Positions 48,803 to 60,786 of a stretch of 64,000 nt of DNA are shown here, piece by piece. This stretch comes from Neolentinus lepideus HHB14362 ss-1 (lineage: Eukaryota > Basidiomycota > Agaricomycetes > Gloeophyllales > Gloeophyllaceae): NCBI GenBank assembly GCA_001632425.1, contig KV425560.1:67039-131038 (forward strand). Direction: 5' to 3'. Under the pieces are notes generated by a model. It had not been told where the DNA came from, ran no database searches, and saw only the letters and a list, made by a program, of their open reading frames with translations. The stretch's first letter is position 1, and every line of letters starts with the position of its first letter. A program made the translations under genes and the position numbers.

Positions 48803-50435
48803 CTATGGCTTGCGGCTCGACATGGGTATAACAGGCTCCTGAGTCCGTGCCTCTGCCTTCTTCTGGTTGTTCTTCGCCACAGCGTACACCAGCCCCGCAA
48901 AGAACCCAACCGCAATTGCTGACACCGACCCGAACGTAACAGCATCGCCAAAGAATATCATCCCTGATGCCGCCACAGGTAATTTGTTTAGTGCGCCGAC
49001 CATACTGAAGGTAGGTGAGTGGGCTGGCAATTTAGGAAGGCTTAGGGAATGAAGACAGCGCACCTGTACGTTGTGCTACTCGTCACACGCACACACCACG
49101 CCGTTGTATATGAGATTCCCACAGCAGCAGCTCCAGAAAACGCAATCGCGAACAACAGGAAATTTCGCGTTTCAGGTGGGCTATGAAGTTACAGACCATC
49201 AATACGCCAATATAAATGCACCAAAGAGAATGGCCTACAAGTTCCTGTTCAAGCTCTCTGAGCCCCAGTCCTCTACGATGATCGAGAAAACAGCGAGAAT
49301 GGGTATCGATAATAGGTTATTGTAATACATAGTGTCCCAGTCTGAGAAGCCCGTTGCCTTGATGCGCTTGCGCATCGACAAGACCTGACAGCACCCACTA
49401 TCAGTCATTCCTCAAACTTCAGGATATCAACCACCAGAAAACTCACGTAAGCAGCACTCGTCACGCAATTAAACAACATCCAAAAGTACCCAATATTCAA
49501 AGTGCGCGCAATATTCGTGACATCCGAAAGGCCCGCTAACGACGGGACCTGCTCCCCCGTCGTCAGTGATGCTTGCAGCGTGTCAGTAATGTCTGACCAC
49601 GCGGCGATTATTGAGGAGAGGACCTAGCAAAACTGAGCCTTGGCAAATACTCGCTGCGAGTACACTAGACGCTTACCATGAAAATGAATGACACAAATGT
49701 CAGACCCGTCACGCGGCCACCGAACCAAATGACTTCCCCATACGCCTGACGTGCCCATAAGTACATGTCGCAGCAAGTGAGTGTCAGAGACTCACGATGA
49801 GAATAATTGTGAGGTTCTTGAAGATCGTATACACGGGTATACTCAGATATTGCTGTCCCAGATAGGCACACATCAGTTTCTCCCCCTCTCCTTCCCTCCA
49901 ACGCAGAATGAAAGAGGCGTACCAAGCTCTTCGACCCCGTATATATCACTGCAACTAGCAGCGCGCTGATCGGCGCCCACATCTTCGCGTCCTTCCTGTC
50001 AAAGTCACGGAAGGAGATGACGCCGAAGCGTTTGACGATCACGACGCACGCAACGCAGACGGAGGACTGAATACAAAGGAGGAGAAAGTTCATAGAGAAG
50101 TTGCGTCCCGAAACGACGAACTGCACAAGGAGGTTAGGAAGGAGGAGGAAGCGAAGGAAGGAAGACGCACCTTGTTCACGACGGTCATGAGGATGGAGGC
50201 GAGGCAGTAGCATACTATCGGTGGTACTATGCGAGACACCGTAAGTCTTCATAAATTCATATACCGGTCCTGCCGAGTTCAACTTGGTGTGTGAATACTC
50301 ACCTGAAGACACCACTGCGCCCTCCTTTGAGCTCGCACCCCCGGTAGCCAGAACCTTCTTCATCTCCACAACGTCCGGATACTCCTGCCCAACTGACTTG
50401 TACTCCCCGTTCGATGGTCTTGGGGACGTCGACAT
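48803..50435 (-). CDS. VRG4: GDP-mannose transporter
   Basis: Golgi nucleotide-sugar antiporter importing GDP-mannose. Start at 50435 ([20 protein letters not shown]). Segments in order: [157 protein letters not shown]; then [20 protein letters not shown], containing the GALNK substrate motif. The hydrophilic end is [12 protein letters not shown]. About nine short introns; ten membrane segments expected. It works downstream of the SEC53 product at 21.9 kb. Confidence 0.94.
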
Positions 50436-51716
50436 GACTGATCTCCGACCTAAGTTCTATGAGACCTTTAAAGTTCAAGAGTCACTGGTGTTTTCTCTAT
50501 GACTGCCGCTGGAGCGCAATCTGGCACGGAGAAAGGACTGGAAGCAGGCAGGTAGCGAGTAATTATAGGGAGAAGGAGAAGGAGAGATATTTTCAGAATT
50601 TGAGAAGTTCTAAAGACAAGTTGGACACGGTAATGAAGGCACGACGCGCCACGTGTCCGGATACAAGCAGTAGGCGCCCATGATACAAGCTAACTTTGTG
50701 GCGCAGTGTTGTGCCGGTTCGCAACTACAGGGTCTTGCGTACTATCACTAGGGGAGTTCTTCTCCGGGGGTATGAATGTTCTCTACACACAAAATCACTT
50801 CCTGTGCCTTCAACACTGAATGGAATAACTTGGAACTTGGTATATACAATCTTTGGTATATTTATGTGGTATGTATCAATTCAGAATTGCGAAAATGGGT
50901 CCCATTTTAAGATGGGATGCCAGAACATTTGTTTGCGCGTCACACAAAATTTGTGTATCTGGCAGATCCTAAGCTAGTCACTTCACCAACCAGCCCAAAT
51001 TATGGGATTTAATACATTTGTATGCACACAGATGGACCTATGTCTTCCGATTGGTGAATATCGATACAGAAGGGTTTTAATTGCAGAAATACAGAGCGTC
51101 CTTCTCCGCGTCCGCCACCAAGTGTGACAGCGTTGGGTCTCCGCTCCAAATACAGTGGCTAACGTGTCTGCCCTGCTGAAGCGGAGTCCCAACTTGCCGC
51201 TGTGACCTGGATGTGACGGATGGAGAAGAACTCTGCTCAGCCCAGTATTTCGATGCCGATGAGCTCTGTGCTCACATTTTGCTAGTTTGCTCTTAGGATG
51301 GGTGATAGAATATACTATATTGCAAAGGTCTACGTCGAAATATTCCCCAAAAGTGAATTACTGACGGAGGAATTGGGGAAACACTGTATCCTGGAGAAGA
51401 ACTCCCCTAGTGATAGTATCAAGGGGCAGGCAAGGAAGTTGCCGGCGACATCAACTACATGGTGGTGGTGCCTCAGCCAGTTTACGGGGTCCTGATTTTC
51501 ACTTTTTGGCTGCTCTTCGCGTCACTTTCACCTAGCGCGTTCCACACATCCTCTCTTGACGTAGAAATTTGAGAATAATGTATTCTTTATCCAAAGAACA
51601 CATTGGTATACATATTTTATATCAAAGTCCCTGCTTGCGCTTGCCAGAGACAACTAGGCCAGCAACGTTACATCAGCAATTTGTCGGGCCGTCTTTCGGC
51701 TCCTTATTTGGTCCTA
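50436..51716. other. Gene-poor stretch at the edge of the accessory region
   Basis: 1.3 kb without a recognisable gene. It starts with the VRG4 promoter, then AT-richer sequence. A 65-codon plus frame at 51298-51495 has no family motif. Confidence 0.45.
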
Positions 51717-51908
51717 GCTGATCCGGTAAGAAGCGTAAGATAGAGATAAGATCAGATAAGACCGTAAGACCGCCTAAGTCCATTAAGTCGACAATTCCTA
51801 AGACACACCTAAGACATGCATTAAGAAGCAATGAAGAGAACTAAGAAATTAAGGCAGGACTAAGAAATCTTAAGGCAGGACTAAGATATCTTAAGTCAAT
51901 AAGTCCTT
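51717..51908. repeat. TAAG-rich degenerate repeat block
   Basis: About 18 copies of TAAG, often as CTAAGAC, ATAAGAC or TTAAGGCAGGACTAAGA, in roughly 190 bp. Within it a 21-bp unit (AAGGCAGGACTAAGAAATCTT / AAGGCAGGACTAAGATATCTT differ at two bases or fewer) is repeated in tandem at 51851-51892. Dense short motifs of this kind are typical of subterminal regions of CACTA-like transposons; that reading is an inference. A related stretch, GGCAGGACCAAGATATATGA, occurs at 54100-54119. Confidence 0.7.
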
Positions 51909-52020
51909 CATTGTGATGCAGCAACTTGTGCCCAACACGGCAAGTCAGTTCTTGCCCAGATGGCTATCATACCTGCAATGCCGGATTTCAACAGTGCATC
52001 TACCACCAAACTTTTTATTT

Positions 52021-53941
<1,921 letters not shown>

Positions 53942-53942
53942 C

Positions 53943-54030
53943 CGGCTTCATCCAGTACGAGTTACTGAATATTAGCCAAGCTGATACGGCCACACTCAAT
54001 AAGGTCCACGAAATGACTTGGAGTCGTTGG
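53943..54030 (-). pseudogene. Small fragment of the same DED1-type helicase
   Basis: This stretch is a diverged copy of 52848-52930 (the LVLDEADRM region and the coding sequence just upstream of it), for example CGGCTTCATCCAGTACGAG in both. It sits immediately upstream (in gene orientation) of the larger helicase copy, in the place where its first exon should be. Confidence 0.8.
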
Positions 54031-54042
54031 AGGCGTCCTTTT

Positions 54043-54094
54043 GTGTGATGTGACAAGACATGTCACATGTTCGCTTGTGGCCACAAAGTCACAC
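54043..54094. repeat. Palindrome cluster
   Basis: ATGTGACA (54048-54055) and TGTCACAT (54061-54068) form an 8-bp inverted repeat with a 5-base spacer. TTGTGGCCACAA (54075-54086) is a perfect 12-bp palindrome. GTGTGA and TCACAC bracket both. It lies just downstream of the transposase stop and could be a transposon-end or terminator structure. Confidence 0.6.
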
Positions 54095-56219
54095 TTTGAG
54101 GCAGGACCAAGATATATGAAGTAAATAGTTACTAGAATATATATTTACATGGCTTAAGAATGCAACATTTCAAATGCATGATGGTCAGCATATTTGTTCA
54201 CATAGAAGAAATGATACTCGTCCAAGCTATTCACATTGCTGATGTGAGCATCCACTTTGTCTCTCCCAAATAGAGGAATCAGATGTGCTGCACGAATTAT
54301 GCGCTGCACCGGAACAATGGACAAGGCATCTTTGCCTATGCTGTGGCTCACAATCCACATGCCAGTGTCCTCATCCGGTTGCTCGGATGTCCACTCAAAC
54401 CAATGGACCAAGGCACATTCGTACCGCTTGCCTTCAAAGATGAAAGAAAAGAACATGAAGACCCTGGCTATGTCGAATGGTGGATGAAATGAGGATTCAT
54501 GTGCCACCTCATGTTTGATGAAGACACAATCAAACCGAGGTGCATTGTTACGCCAGCAAGAGGTTGCCCGGATGTGTTCTCGATGCATCCCCCCTATACC
54601 AGAAGGGTCGCTTGGGGCATAGAATGTGGCGGCAGCTGACCTGTGAATAAATATAGGTCCATCGAATGTAGGGATTTCACTGATAAGAGCACCCGAGTGT
54701 TTGATCGCATTGAACAAAAACTGCTCAAGGAGATGGTGGAAGGTGAGTCTATCTGACTCTTGGTTCTTGTAAGCAGGGATTTGGAAGTGCTGACGACAAT
54801 GTTGCTTAGCTGCCATTGTGTTAGATGTATCAGATTCTCACTCCACAGAATAAAAGTGCAGATAACTACATACTGGACCTGGAGGCAAGCTTAATGCAAG
54901 CAGGAGCCCGAGGACTGTCAACAGCTCCTTCATTGTCATCCTCTGGCTCCTGACAAGTGGAAGCTCTTCTTCTGATCTTTTCTATCAGACTTCGTGAGAA
55001 AACAAATGTTAATAAAATAAGGGATACATACTTATTGGTGATTTTGGCAACATGCCACGCTCAACAAAATCTGCATGAGATGCAGAAATTTTATCCAAAC
55101 GCTGATTGGTCACCAACATTTGTCCAAGAGCTTGAAAGCGGTTAGAACGTCGGTAGGGTTCTTTGACAGCTTTAATATGCTTGGACTCAGTTATTGATGA
55201 GCAGAGGCCATTAGGAGCCCCATAAGCCCAGATTGACTCCAAGTAGTGACGAAGGGAGTGTTGACGAGGCAGTGAAAAACCACTGGTGTCTACTCCCTCC
55301 TCTTTGAAGAAGACACGATACTTATGGAAGTCTTCCAGTGCTTTTTGCAGTTGATCGAGGCTATCTGGTGTGTGAACATTGCGACGCACAAGATAGCAGA
55401 ACTCGAGAAATGCGCGGATGGCATGAACAATTTCAAATGGCAAAAGACCATCAATAGCAGGCAGATAAACCTATAATGGCAGCCCTGTAAGTTCTGATGA
55501 CCATTATCTAGGGAACTGGGTAGGTGAACTGCCTCATGTCCAAGAACAGACCCATACCCATATCCATGCAGTTTTCTTGCATTAATAAATCAGGTACATA
55601 CCTTCATCAGTGCCTTTGAATCATCACCTGTCCATTGTTTGAAACCTCGACCTTCAGGAAACCTCCTTAGCCCAGTAAAGGGTGGAACAGCAGCAATACT
55701 AAAGTTTGCAGTCAGTTCAGAGAAGCTACAATTAGAGTGTGTCTTACCGCCGGTCAATGTCAGCCAGAATTGCCTCACTGTGTGCTTTTCCATGTTCTAC
55801 AGCCAGAAATCCCCCTACCCATTCAACCAAGTGATCCTTAAATGTGCCTTTTATCAATTGATGCAGGATATCAGGAGAGAGCATCTCATGGATGTCAGCA
55901 CGTGGGAAGTCATTTGTAAAGGGCTAGAAAACTATATCAGTAATATCCTTAAACCAACTTGCTTGGGAGAAAAGAAAAAGATCAAAAAATCAAAGCAAAA
56001 CAATTAATGCAGCCAATAAATTTGGCTCCCTACCCATTCACGTGGAAGTCATGTCGCGTTCAGTGGGGTGGGTAGTCTTCGTACAGTAGCAGTGAATTTC
56101 CAAGTACACCCCAACATCCAGGTCGAATCACTCCTCTGTTGGGCCCACACCCTTACCGAGCCGTCCATGTCAAGTCATCCTACACATCGGGAAGGATAGC
56201 CACATCCAAAGACTCTGTG

Positions 56220-56552
56220 AGAGGGGCCTTTCGGCTTCTTCTACAAGCCATCTTCCATAGGCATTGCATACATAGACCGTCTGGCAGTGGCCTGGGACTG
56301 CTGGCACACGGTGGCCAACATGTCCGTATGCTCGCTAGACGAGGAAGTTGCCGGGGTAATGTCCTGAATATATTCGATAATGATTCTTGAAGAGAAACGA
56401 GGTCCTCCTCCTCGGGCAGGACAATGCGACTAGCCAACTCTGACTCACCCCTGACGCCCTCGCCACTGCGTTCCTTGCGCGCGAGCTCAGGCACCTTGGC
56501 ACGCACGGCTTCGAAGTAACACAGCGCTGTCTGCAAGACGCATCCCGACATT
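56220..56552 (-). pseudogene. Cyclin fragment, copy 2 of the 5' half
   Basis: Direct repeat of 56929-57262 at high identity. Encodes GCVLQTALCYFEAVRAKVPE, then IVLPEEEDLVSLQESLSN and later out-of-frame sequence. No start codon context and no following cyclin core, so it is a gene fragment. Confidence 0.8.
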
Positions 56553-56569
56553 CAAAAGCCACTTACTGA

Positions 56570-56900
56570 GCTGGTCTCGGAAAGTAAATAGCATCTCCTG
56601 AGCATCCTCGGACGAGTGCTGCCAGGAGCCAGGAACACGCCACCCTCCTCCACCTTGCTCGCAGGACTAAGATGATTGACCTCGCTCTTGCACCATATGA
56701 CCGCCCTGCTCGACACCCTTCCCACCCACAGCCTCCAGTCCAGTACCTCCCCCCAGCACTCACTCACACCATCCAATCTCCCGCAGATGCAGCCCACTGA
56801 GCTTAGCCCACGCGCGGTTGGAGTAGCACTTGGCCATGAACTTCGAGGCTAGTATGAGTGAGCGAGAAAAGTGCATTGCAGGCAGAGTAGCGGGGATGGG
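56570..56900 (-). pseudogene. Cyclin fragment, 3' half of the cyclin box
   Basis: Minus-strand segments SRSLILASKFMAKCYSNRAW, AKLSGLHLREIGWCE and VSECWGEVLDWRLWVGR match the second part of Pho85-type (PCL) cyclin boxes, where the pattern is LILASKx..D..YSN..WA....EIxxxE......L.WRLWV. Frames change between pieces; the piece is flanked by the two copies of the 5' half. Confidence 0.7.
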
Positions 56901-56928
56901 TGCAGTGACATTGGCTGCAGCGGCGCAG

Positions 56929-57580
56929 AGGGGCCTTTCAGCTTCTTCTGCAAGCCATCTTCCATAGGCATTGCATAAGTAGACCGTCTGGCAGTGGCCT
57001 GGGACTGCTGGCACACGATGGCCAACACGTCCGTATGCTCGCTAGACGAGGAAGTTCAACCGGATTAACGTACTGAGATATATTTGATAATGATTCTTGG
57101 AGAGAAACGAGGTCCTCCTCCTCAGGCAGGACAATGCGACTAGCCGACTCCGACTCGCCCCTGACGCCCTCGCCACTGCGCTCCTTGCACGCGAGCTCAG
57201 GCACCTTGGTGCACACGGCTTCGAGGTAGCATAGTGCTGTCTGCAAGACGCAGCCCGATGTTCGCGAGCGACGGAGGACTTCGTAGACGAAGTTCTTGAG
57301 CAGCATTAGGTTGTTGTAGCATTGGGCGCTTTTGGACAACTGGGCGGCCCCAGTGGGACCGCCCGAGTGCTGATCTGAAAGCGAGGATGTCGAGGAGGGT
57401 GAGCATGGCGTTGTTGGCGAGATCGGGGATAGGAGCTGGGTGTTGCATGTGTGGTGGGGCTGGGATTATTGATGTTGAATATGTTGGTGGGTGTTCAGCG
57501 CCTGCGTCGGTGGAGATGGTGCACAAAGCGGAACACGCGCTGGTGTTTGGAAGACAACCAGTATGTCGCATATGGGCCAA
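56929..57580 (-). pseudogene. Cyclin fragment, copy 1 of the 5' half
   Basis: Encodes SAQCYNNLMLLKNFVYEVLR then RSRTSGCVLQTALCYLEAV, the start of a Pho85-type cyclin box, preceded by a frame with MQHPAPIPDLANNAMLTLLD. The 56929-57262 part is the direct repeat partner of 56220-56552. Frame breaks show that it is not functional. Confidence 0.75.
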
Positions 57581-60553
57581 ATCTCGCAGAGTGATTTGAC
57601 AGTTTGATCTGACGAGCAGGTCAATTTACTTGGCTGGTTCCGGAAAGTAAATACGTGTCACGCACCGACTAAACTGGTTAAGTATCTGTCTTTCAGTGTG
57701 TCCCAAAAGTGCACCTCGTTCGGCGCTTTGGATATCGTGGGAGGACTAGAAGTGAGAGATTGAAAATCGCATAGAGAGGAGACATGAGTTGAGGTGGGAG
57801 ACGACGACGATACAGATGAGGCTGGGGTAATCAGATAATTGCTTGTGACAGATGACCTCGATGAAGAAACAGACGGCAATGGAAAGGCGTAAGGCTGCCA
57901 CCGAGCCCGGGCCACGATGCGCTAGCGAATGGGAAACAGAATACATATTCTGGAACGGTGTAGACGAGACGGGTCGGATAACTAAGCGGGGATTCGAGGT
58001 AGCATAGATTATTTAGATTGTAGCATAGGCGCCAGAGGAAGGAGTGACAGTAATAGTTTCGGACTTGAAGTTCTTGAATCCAGATGAGATGGCGAGCAGG
58101 GAGGCAGCGAATTGGGACGGGCGAAAACAATGATAAAGGACATTTTAACTCAGTGAGTCGGGCTAGACGTCCTAATCGCTGACTGGGATGGTCCTGATAT
58201 CATAAGCTATGGTTTGGCCATCAAGAAGATAGCACTCACTATGCGTAAATGTGATGTCGCGCTCTCCGACCTTGGACGCGGGCGGACAGCGAACTGCTAC
58301 CTCTGGGCCGGCAACAAATATTTATGCTGTCAACGGGAGGCAGGTGATCGGGTACATCGAGATCGGGAGCGACTACCTCGAGTAGCTAACACAGAGTCCA
58401 GAAAAAGAAGAATCACAGAAAAATAATAACAAGAAAACTAACGAAAAGCGTAAAGGTACTGACCACCACATCACCGACAATTCCATATTCATCCCATAAT
58501 ATTCCAAGGCTGAGAGACTCGACTAGCGCTTCGGTATGTTCATAGCATCTTCGAATACTTGGAAGGTTGCTTTCTAATTTCCCCTGGCGCGCTGTGCACC
58601 TTTCGATAACCGTGTTAGTATAAAAATTAGCAAGAATATAAGACAATCTTACTTTGGACACCATCCTTGAACAATACAGGCCAGAAGAGCTTGCTCTGGG
58701 TAATCAGCAATATATGTCCCAAGTCCGTATATCGTGCGTCGAAATTCACCATCCGCCCATATTATTACTTCGGGTGTCGTCATGACTGGCTTAAAACTAT
58801 CAAGTATCCTAGAAAGTGACTTGTGGAAGAGTTGTCGCTTGAATTTCCGGAAGGCTACGCTGTTGTCGTGTTCTCGATTGGCTGGTAAACATGATACATC
58901 AACTGTCTGTGAGACTACAGGAGGAGACAACTTACTCTTCGGAATTGCAAGGAATGCTATCAACACAACGGCGCCACGATGTGCGCGGCGCACATTATTA
59001 TGATGATTGCCCAACATCATATATAGTGGATAAAATTCATTGTTTCCTGTGCCAACCGATACCGTCGTCTTATCACTGCCCAAGATTATTGGTACAAATG
59101 CTGAACCCAGCGTATTCGGATCCTGCGCTATTTTATTCTGATGATGTACTTGAGATTATGTACGCTGTCACTGGATATCTACTCACGGACTGCTCCCAAG
59201 CCCAGTCTCCCGACATGAAGTCTTTTAGACGGCGCTGACCATTGACAAACTCACGTTTTGCGCAAGGGTCAATCTCGTCTTTGTAGGCGGGATTAGAAAG
59301 CATCCGATGCGCTACCTTCAAGGGGTCCCGGAACCACACTTCATAGCCCTCTGTCATCCAAGACGGAATATCTTCAAGTTCTTCTGGTAATTCACCTTCG
59401 TATTTAATTGCGAATGATTCCCAGTCAACGTCGGCCCCTATAGATGCGTCGATTGTATCGTACAAGTCCTTAGCATCGATAAATGGTGCTCCAGTACTTT
59501 CGTGTCTTGCTGCCCATATTGCCATTAGTCTGTTAATTCCTCCCGCGGACATTTGCTCCTCGGTGTAAATAAATCAGGCAAGATCGAATGCCGCCTCATC
59601 GGCATAGGGCCACCAAGGATTTCTTTGAGTGGCTGATGGAGAGGGACTTGACGGAGATGAATCTGAACCTGACGGCATGGTGGGCGATGCTTGCCGGTAC
59701 AACGGATGACCCTCCTTATCGCAAGGCTCTCCTAAAAGATAATGTAAGCCACTAAACCCGAAAATTCAATTTAAAAAGATTAGAACGTACCAGTGAGGTC
59801 CGGATGGACTTCTACAAGGACTTCATTTTCATCCAGCACGTCCGAGCTATTTTTTGAAATTCTTTCCTTATCCTGCTCCTCCAATGCGCCTTCCTGATAC
59901 TCGAGGCGCTCACCGTTCACGGCGCTATTGGATACCTCGATGTCGTCTTCTTCGTCGTCATCTGAATAGTCATCTTCGGTCAAATAGTCAAGTTGATCAT
60001 CTATAGAATCATTTATAGGAACATAGTCGTAGAAATTTGGATGAAATATGTTGTCTGAAAAATCGAGGTTGGGGAATCCATCACTTGAAGGGAGGGGCTG
60101 ATAATCCGGTGTAGCATTCATACTGTTATTAAGTCGACTTTGAGGTGGAGTGACGGGGAGATGTCGAGATGGGGAAGTGCTTGCGTATGACTCAGGAGGT
60201 AGGGAAACGCTCGGGTATGGTTGGTCAAGTGGTGAACGCGATTCAGTTGATGGTTTTCGCATGGATGGTTGGGGGGGGATGGGAGGATCTTCGGGCCCGG
60301 GCACTGGACTTTGCATGCGGCGTCTCTTTCGAGACCTGAATAAATTACCAAATAACCCGCTCCCAGATGAACTGGAGCCAGCAACAGGTGCATATGCGGC
60401 GTCGGGAGGGGGTTGATATGGGTGTTTTGCTTGCAGATGTTTCTTCAAGCCACCAGAGGTGCGAAACCTTGCCTGGCATTTATCGCAAACTAACATGTCG
60501 GAGTTGGAGTTGTTGCTGTCGGTGACAAGGAGACGATGGAATGATGAAGGCAT

Positions 60554-60786
60554 AGCGATACTAGTATATTTCGAGGGATATATTGCTGGTACAGTTGCTT
60601 GTATCGAAGGGCGTTAATCGGACTTGACGAATTTTACAACTCCGTGCGTCGGAGGGGGTGAGAAAAAAAGTGACACTATTATTAAATATCTATACTATTG
60701 AGACACGTCAGCGTTCAACTGTCGCTACGACCACCAGCACTAAACTTTGCCCACCATTATCTTTCTCAAGCTTCTTGAGTATATCA
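60554..60786. promoter_or_regulatory. Bidirectional upstream region of the transposase and accessory gene
   Basis: 233 bp between divergent start codons, AT-rich around 60665-60700. Must contain both promoters; suggests joint expression. Confidence 0.55.

Larger units (their letters stand above)
55924..58463 (-). other. 2.54-kb intron or insertion in the transposase gene
   Basis: The transposase frame stops at a good donor (GTG GTG then GTCAGT) and resumes after TTTTCTAG with the expected next residues [12 protein letters not shown]. All other introns in the window are about 40-250 bp. The middle (about 56.1-57.65 kb) contains duplicated cyclin gene fragments; 57.65-58.4 kb holds no recognised gene. 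It is best read as a normal intron that received a host-derived insertion. Confidence 0.75.
54154..60553 (-). pseudogene. Plavaka-type transposase gene, interrupted
   Basis: Start at 60553 with a C2H2 finger (CDKCQARFRTSGGLKKHLQAKH), then an acidic linker. Exons continue with QMSAGGINRLMAIWAARH, DLYDTIDASIGADVDWESF, YEVWFRDPLKVAHRML, KDFMSGDWAWEQS, FVPIILGSDKTTVSVGTGNN, EFYPLYMMLGNHHNNVRRAH, YIADYPEQALLACIVQGWCP and LWDEYGIVGDVV. After a gap: [127 protein letters not shown], and the end FYVNKYADHHAFEMLHS. This is the conserved order of Agaricomycete Plavaka transposases. An in-frame TGA at 59574-59576 and the 2.5-kb gap at 55924-58463 indicate an inactive or damaged copy. Confidence 0.85.

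Noticed and set aside
56139..56390. Plus-strand frame over the cyclin repeat
   Set aside because: Complement of the minus-strand cyclin fragment; no start context or family match.
58734..59238. Plus-strand frames opposite the transposase
   Set aside because: Antisense shadows of transposase exons.
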